NCBI GenBank assembly: GCA_020002185.1
Contig: CM034532.1
Coordinates: 27,325,805-27,389,804 of the forward strand
Direction: 5' to 3'
Source: Paraescarpia echinospica
Lineage: Eukaryota; Annelida; Polychaeta; Sabellida; Siboglinidae
DNA: 64,000 nt
In this document: positions 59,793 to 64,000 of the stretch, piece after piece
How the letters are laid out: each line of letters begins with the position of its first letter
Numbering within the stretch: the stretch's first letter is position 1
Made by a program: the position numbers and the translations under genes
The notes under the pieces: generated by a model
The model's input: the letters and a program-made list of their open reading frames with translations, nothing else
What the model was told of the DNA's origin: nothing
The model's database searches: none

Positions 59793-60580
59793 CTATGTGT
59801 ATCCCGCCCGTCTGAGGTATGTGTCGATTTTATTTTTAAACATATTCACGCTACTAGCACCCACACAATCAGCAGGTAATCTGTTCCATTCATTTACAGT
59901 CCTTTGTGAAAATGAAAACTTTCTTATATCCAATCTACTCTGCTCCTTTGCCAATGTAAGTTCATGTCCTCTAGTCCTTCTATCTTTCTTAACTGAGAAA
60001 AAAATATTTCTATCAATATTTTCATAACCCTTCAATATTTTAAACACTTCTATCTGATCTCCTCTCAATCTCCTGGTCTCTAGTGTTGTTAAACCGCATT
60101 TTTTTAGGCGTATTTCGTAACTAAGATCCCTCAGTTTTGGTATCATTTTAGTTGCTCTCCTCTGCACTCTTTCTAGCATATCTATGTCCTTCCTGCGATA
60201 TGGCCTCCACGCTTGAATACAATATTCTAAATGAGGCCTAACTATTGTTTTGTACAGCGGTATTATTAGCTCTTTTCCTTATACGTTATGTTTCGCCTAA
60301 TTAATCCAAGGATTTGATTTCCCTTTGAAGCTGCAATTCCGCACTGCTCTGAAACCTTCATATCAGCACTAATGGTTAACCCTAAGTCCTTTTCTTTTAC
60401 AGTAGTACTTAGTACAGTACCCCCCATTGTATATTCTACTTCGTTCCCATGTCCTGTGTGGAGGCATTTACATTTCCCAAAATTGAACAGCATTTGCCAC
60501 TTTTCAGACCATTTGATCAACCTGTCAAGATCATCTTGTAAATGCTGTCTATCTCCATCACTTTTAATCCTTCTAAACAT
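59793..60580 (-). pseudogene. CR1 ORF2, thumb and C-terminal pieces
   Basis: 60580-60266 continues the reverse transcriptase after the active site (LIKWSEKWQMLFNFGKCKCL, LGLTISADMKVSEQC). 60179-59793 is the C-terminus (MLERVQRRATKMIPKLRDLS ... FSQRTVNEWNRLPADCVGAS). A frameshift near 60270 separates them. They align end to end with 48520-49305. Confidence 0.88.
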
Positions 60581-61044
60581 TTTGTATCATCCGCAAATTT
60601 CAACACCTTGCTTGTTATTTCATCATCCAAATCGTTGATATATATTAAGAATAATATAGGACCTAATACTGATCCCTGTGGTACCCCACTCAATACTGAT
60701 TTCCAGTTTGAAGCCTCCCCATCAACTACTACACGTTGTCTTCTGTCAATCAACCATTGTTCTATCCAGTTTATTATACCATTTCCTATGCCATGGGCCT
60801 TTAGTTTAAGCAGTAATCTTTGATGTGGTACTTTGTCGAAAGCTTTTTGAAAATCTAAGTAGACGATATCTACTGGTGATCCCTCATCTACCCACTTAGT
60901 GATGTCTTCCAAAAAACATAACATATTTGTTAAGCATGACCTCGCTTTAAAAAAACCATGTTGAGATGGGTTTATCAAGTTTTGTTTAACAAGAAAATCC
61001 ACCATGTGATCTTTAATTAGTCTTTCTAACAATTTACAAATCAC
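60517..61044 (-). pseudogene. CR1 ORF2, reverse-transcriptase palm
   Basis: Contains KARSCLTNMLCFLEDITKWV, YLDFQKAFDKVPHQRL, GVPQGSVLGPILFLIYINDL and the active site KFADDTK (about 60595). A frameshift just after FADD ends this piece (CLEGLKVMEID). Upstream, a one-base loss and a 20-bp loss near 61040-61140 separate it from the 5' part. Confidence 0.9.
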
Positions 61045-61131
61045 TGATGTTAAACTGACTTGTTTCTCGAACCTTTTTGAATAACGGTATAATGTTTGCT
61101 TCTTTCCATTCTAAAGGAACCACTCCCTCTT

Positions 61132-62664
61132 CTAATGAAAGTTGAAAACTGTTGCAAGCGGTATGCTAATTTGTTCTACAATTTCCAATAGTAGTTTGGG
61201 TGGAATACCATCCACTCCAGGTGATTTATTATCCTTCATAGCCCTTATTTTCTTACCTACCATTTCCGGGGTTACAATTAATTGTCCTAAATAGTCTGAA
61301 TCTGCCCCCTTGAACTTAGCCTCTGGTACTGGCAGTGAACTAATATCTTCCCTGGTAAACACTGAACTAAAGTACTCATTCAGGTCTTCTGCCATTAAGA
61401 ATCCCTCTGATATTATATTTCCAGCACTATCTTCTAGAGGACCGACTTTATCTTGAACTTTCTGTTTGCTTCGAACATACGCATAAAAACTCTTGCTGTC
61501 ATGTTTTATATTACTAGCTAATTGTTGTTCATAGCTTCTCTTTGAATTTCTAATTTCAGCTGTAGCTTGGTTAAGTGCTTCTTTATAACTGTTGTAGTCT
61601 TCATCATTTCCAGTACATCTATATGACTTCCACATCATTTGTTTGTACTTAATTTTTCTAATGGCTTCTTTCGATAAGTGTTTCTTTTTGGACCGTTTTC
61701 CTTGTTTTTTGAAGGGTACAAATTTATCGACTATGCACTTAATTTCACTTTTTAATACATTCCAGCATTCTGTTGCCGTCTTATTTTTCAGTGTGTTATT
61801 CCAGTCTATCTTTGCTAAATATTTCCTCATGTCCTTATACCTTCCTTTGTGGAAATTTCTCCTATACTGCTTTTTACTATTCCTTTCTGATTTTACTTTG
61901 ATGATAAAATGTATCTGGTTGTGATCGCTACTCCCCAGTGGCTCACATATCTTGACATTGTCAACTAATTCATTCTGTGAGGACAAAACTATGTCTAACA
62001 CATTCTCACCCCTGGTTGGTTCTAGCACATGTTGAGAAAGGAATGTATCTTGAACTAAAACTAAAAACTTGTGGTCCTCACTCCCCATACTCTGTAGAGA
62101 TTTCCATTGTATATGCCCGTGGTTAAAATCCCCCATAATAATACAGTCCCGTTTGCTTACTTCCCTTATAGCGTTTTGTATTTTTTCATTCTCTTCTATG
62201 CTTATGTTTGGACTTCGATAAACTAACCCAACTGTTAACGTTGAGTTTCCTGTAACTATGTTACACCAAACAGCTTCTTCGCAATCTGCTTCTCTTTCTA
62301 ATTTTATTTCATAAGCCTGAATAGATTCTTTAATATATAAAATAACTCCACCTCCCTTTCTTCCTATTCTATCTTTTCTAAACATTACATATCCTGTCAG
62401 TCCCAATTCAGCATCTGATATATCGGTGGTGGTCCAGGATTCGGTTATACCTATTATATGAGGGTCAATATCTTCTACCATAATGTTTAGTTCATTTCTT
62501 TTGTTTACTATACTCCTTGCATTTAAACAAACACATTTATATCCAGCTTCAGAAGAGTTTTCCACACTGTTATTTGCTGATTTATTTGTGCTGTCTTTAT
62601 CTATGCCTCCATTTTCAGGCTTTTCTGTGAGTCCCCCCTGCGAATCTAGTTTAAATAGATACAA
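61132..62664 (-). pseudogene. CR1 ORF2, endonuclease and 5' reverse-transcriptase part
   Basis: 510 codons are open from a Met that overlaps the ORF1 stop by 19 bp. It contains the APE endonuclease (ITESWTTTD with catalytic Glu, VYRSPN, MGDFNHGH, SSDHNQIHF), a basic linker (KRSKKKHLSKEAIRKIKYK) and the reverse-transcriptase start (KSPGVDGIPPKLLLEIVEQI). It ends in a frameshift at about 61135 caused by a single missing base relative to 47935. The endonuclease itself appears intact. Confidence 0.9.
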
Positions 62665-63668
62665 CCTGTCCCACTGTCAACAGATCGCAGCAGGTTCTCT
62701 GAGAAAACTGCTGCCCCCTTTCCACTAAGATGGAGGCCATCTCTCATGTACATATCTTCCCTCCCAACAAAGTATCCCCATAAATCTGTGAATCCCACCC
62801 CCTCTTCGTCACACATCTGCTCAACTAGTACGTTGATCGCCATCCTCTTACAGTTTCTATACGTTGCCCCCCTTCCTCCCATTACTGGCAAAATTCCTGA
62901 CAGAATAACCTGTTCAACTCTCGTCTTCTGTAGCTTCCTCACTAACTGTCTATACTTCTGTACTATCGCAGTTGTTCCCTCCCTGTCTGCATTATTTGTT
63001 CCTACATGTACCAGTATAGACCCCCCCTTGCCATGTCCCAATACCTTCTCTACCCTATCAGTTACATGTTCAATCCTAGCCCCCGGTAAACAAACAACGA
63101 TGTCCTTCCCCTCGCTCAGTGCCTTGTCCGTCTTTCTCATAATGGAGTCGCCCATAAACACCCTCTCTTTCCTCATTGCCCCCTCTATCACTGCCTTAGA
63201 ATAGCTCCTTCTTCGGTTTGCATCTGTCTGCTTGTTGTCTTTCCCCCCTGTCGTCTTCTCTCCTGTCACATTCTCTTCCGATCCATTCTTTCCTGTCGCT
63301 TTTTCTCTTGTCACCTTCCCTTTTATCGACTTCTCTTCTATCACATTTTCTCTCACTTCCTTTCGTCCCTTCTTCGTTCGTCCCATCTCGTTTTCCTCTC
63401 TCCTCTCCCTTCCCATCTTCCCTCCCTCCTTCTCTACGGTCACTTTCTTCCCTGTCACCTTCACGCTTGTCACGTTTTCTGTTGTCGATTTTCCAATTTC
63501 TTCTCCTCCAATCACCTTCCCTCCTCTCAATCTCCTTTCCTCAGTTTTCTTGCCACTGCTATTCTCCTTCAGTCTTGCAGTATTCTCACCTCTCTCCCTG
63601 TCGTCTCTCTCCATTCGACCTGCCTCCTTGCTAATTCCCATCTCCATTCCCTTCACAATATCTGTCAA
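62646..63668 (-). CDS. CR1 ORF1 protein, SGNH-esterase-like, intact
   Basis: 340 codons, and probably a few more upstream because the frame stays open to about 63700 (CLQKEIVRLTDIVK). The N-terminal third is coiled-coil-like, and the middle is highly charged with many Lys/Glu repeats. The C-terminal 170 residues show VFMGDSIMRKTD, SILVHVGTNNADREG and DGLHLSGKGAAVF, the GDS, GTN and Asp-x-x-His blocks of SGNH hydrolases. CR1/L2 ORF1 proteins of this type help form the ribonucleoprotein. The frame is unbroken although ORF2 is dead. Confidence 0.88.
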   Translation of the reverse strand: MTDIVKGMEMGISKEAGRMERDDRERGENTARLKENSSGKKTEERRLRGGKVIGGEEIGKSTTENVTSVKVTGKKVTVEKEGGKMGRERREENEMGRTKKGRKEVRENVIEEKSIKGKVTREKATGKNGSEENVTGEKTTGGKDNKQTDANRRRSYSKAVIEGAMRKERVFMGDSIMRKTDKALSEGKDIVVCLPGARIEHVTDRVEKVLGHGKGGSILVHVGTNNADREGTTAIVQKYRQLVRKLQKTRVEQVILSGILPVMGGRGATYRNCKRMAINVLVEQMCDEEGVGFTDLWGYFVGREDMYMRDGLHLSGKGAAVFSENLLRSVDSGTGCIYLN

Positions 63669-63814
63669 CCTAACTATCTCCTTCTGCAGACACTGCAGTA
63701 ATGACCAGTTACCATTTATTAATGCGGGTAGGCTGGAAACATTTGGGATGGGTTTGGGGTGTCTGGTACATATGACAGCCTTTTTTCCCGGGCATTGCTG
63801 GGTAACTCAGCTAG

Positions 63815-64000
63815 TTAATAATAATAATAAAATATAACTCCAAACTCTGACAATCATCTAGGCATAAGGTTTGGACAATCGCAAAATCGATGAGCCATAT
63901 TAAAATTGTTTCTAAGCCTGATATGTAAGGTTATAAAGGTAATTTTTTAGTGACGGAGGGAATTGTGTAATATTTTCAACTGATCTACCAATAAGAGGGA
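63815..64000. mobile_element. Possible LINE 3' UTR remnant
   Basis: After a short TAA repeat, TTTTTTAGTGACGGAGGGAA resembles TTTTTAAGTGACAGAGAGTT at 29993, part of the LINE-tail remnant there. The similarity is short and the call is weak. Confidence 0.25.

Larger units (their letters stand above)
59693..63705 (-). mobile_element. CR1-clade LINE, nearly full length, inside the Helitron
   Basis: Minus-strand relative of 45290-49397, with an intact ORF1 and a more complete ORF2. The tail shows two copies of AATCTTGTTAA (59693-59716), longer than in the plus copy. ORF2 has four frame breaks, so it is inactive. The 5' edge is placed near 63705, where similarity to the plus copy begins. Confidence 0.92.
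59516..63814 (+). mobile_element. Small non-autonomous Helitron split by a CR1 insertion
   Basis: The 5' end TCTATATTATCAAACAGTTT follows A at 59515. The 3' end has the hairpin CCCGGGCATTGCTGGG (63788-63803), then CTAG at 63811-63814, followed by T. A|TC ... hairpin-CTAR|T is the standard Helitron layout with no target duplication. Without the CR1 (59693-63705) only about 290 bp of Helitron remain, so it never encoded the Rep/helicase itself. Confidence 0.65.

Overview
This window is eukaryotic, from an invertebrate animal genome. It contains spliced genes, LINE clades CR1, L2-like and RTE, hAT and Helitron remnants, long (CA)n microsatellites and an assembly gap of exactly 1000 N. The gene content (C2H2 zinc fingers, NLR-type leucine-rich repeats, a DEG/ENaC channel, AP-3 delta) fits a marine deuterostome or lophotrochozoan. 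The sequence alone does not name the species. No bacterial-style operons, CRISPR arrays or RNA genes were recognised.

Layout. From 1 to 13.7 kb is a higher-order tandem array of about 650-bp units with interspersed long units of about 1.63 kb. The long units keep reading frames with zinc-finger linker remnants. From 13.7 to 15.5 kb is one copy of a 1.5-kb unit carrying an 84-bp exon for one NLR-type leucine-rich repeat, a second decayed LRR exon and a LINE 3' fragment. From 15.5 to 18.2 kb are a broken repeat-rich ORF, a 65-70-bp minisatellite grown from LINE coding DNA, and a hAT end. From 18.3 to 20.3 kb the zinc-finger-derived array resumes. From 20.6 to 27.8 kb the LRR unit is tandemly repeated nearly five times and runs into the gap. 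So the pair (zinc-finger-derived block plus LRR unit) occurs twice, and its second copy has expanded.

From 29 to 45 kb is a poly-C2H2 zinc-finger gene (30.9-32.2 kb, minus strand; 13 fingers, then frameshifted fingers), an RTE LINE with an internal 36-residue coding repeat, a hAT transposase C-terminus, further LINE pieces, and palindromic repeats centred on GCCGCCATTTT / AAGATGGCGGC.

From 45 to 64 kb two similar CR1 elements lie in opposite orientation (45.3-49.4 kb plus; 59.7-63.7 kb minus, the latter inside a small Helitron). Between them are fragments of two host genes. Two exons of a DEG/ENaC cation channel (minus, 49.4-50.5 kb) join in phase. Several exons resembling AP-3 complex subunit delta (plus, 53.9-57.6 kb) are heavily invaded by LINEs and simple repeats. 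The expected hinge exons of AP-3 delta are not found, and one exon carries an in-frame stop in its natural reading.

The genes do not form one pathway. The common theme is local amplification: zinc-finger-derived satellite, LRR exon, zinc fingers, and coding repeats inside LINEs. The most interesting item is the tandem array of symmetric 84-bp LRR exons, which looks like an immune-receptor-type LRR domain growing by 1.5-kb exon-plus-intron duplication.
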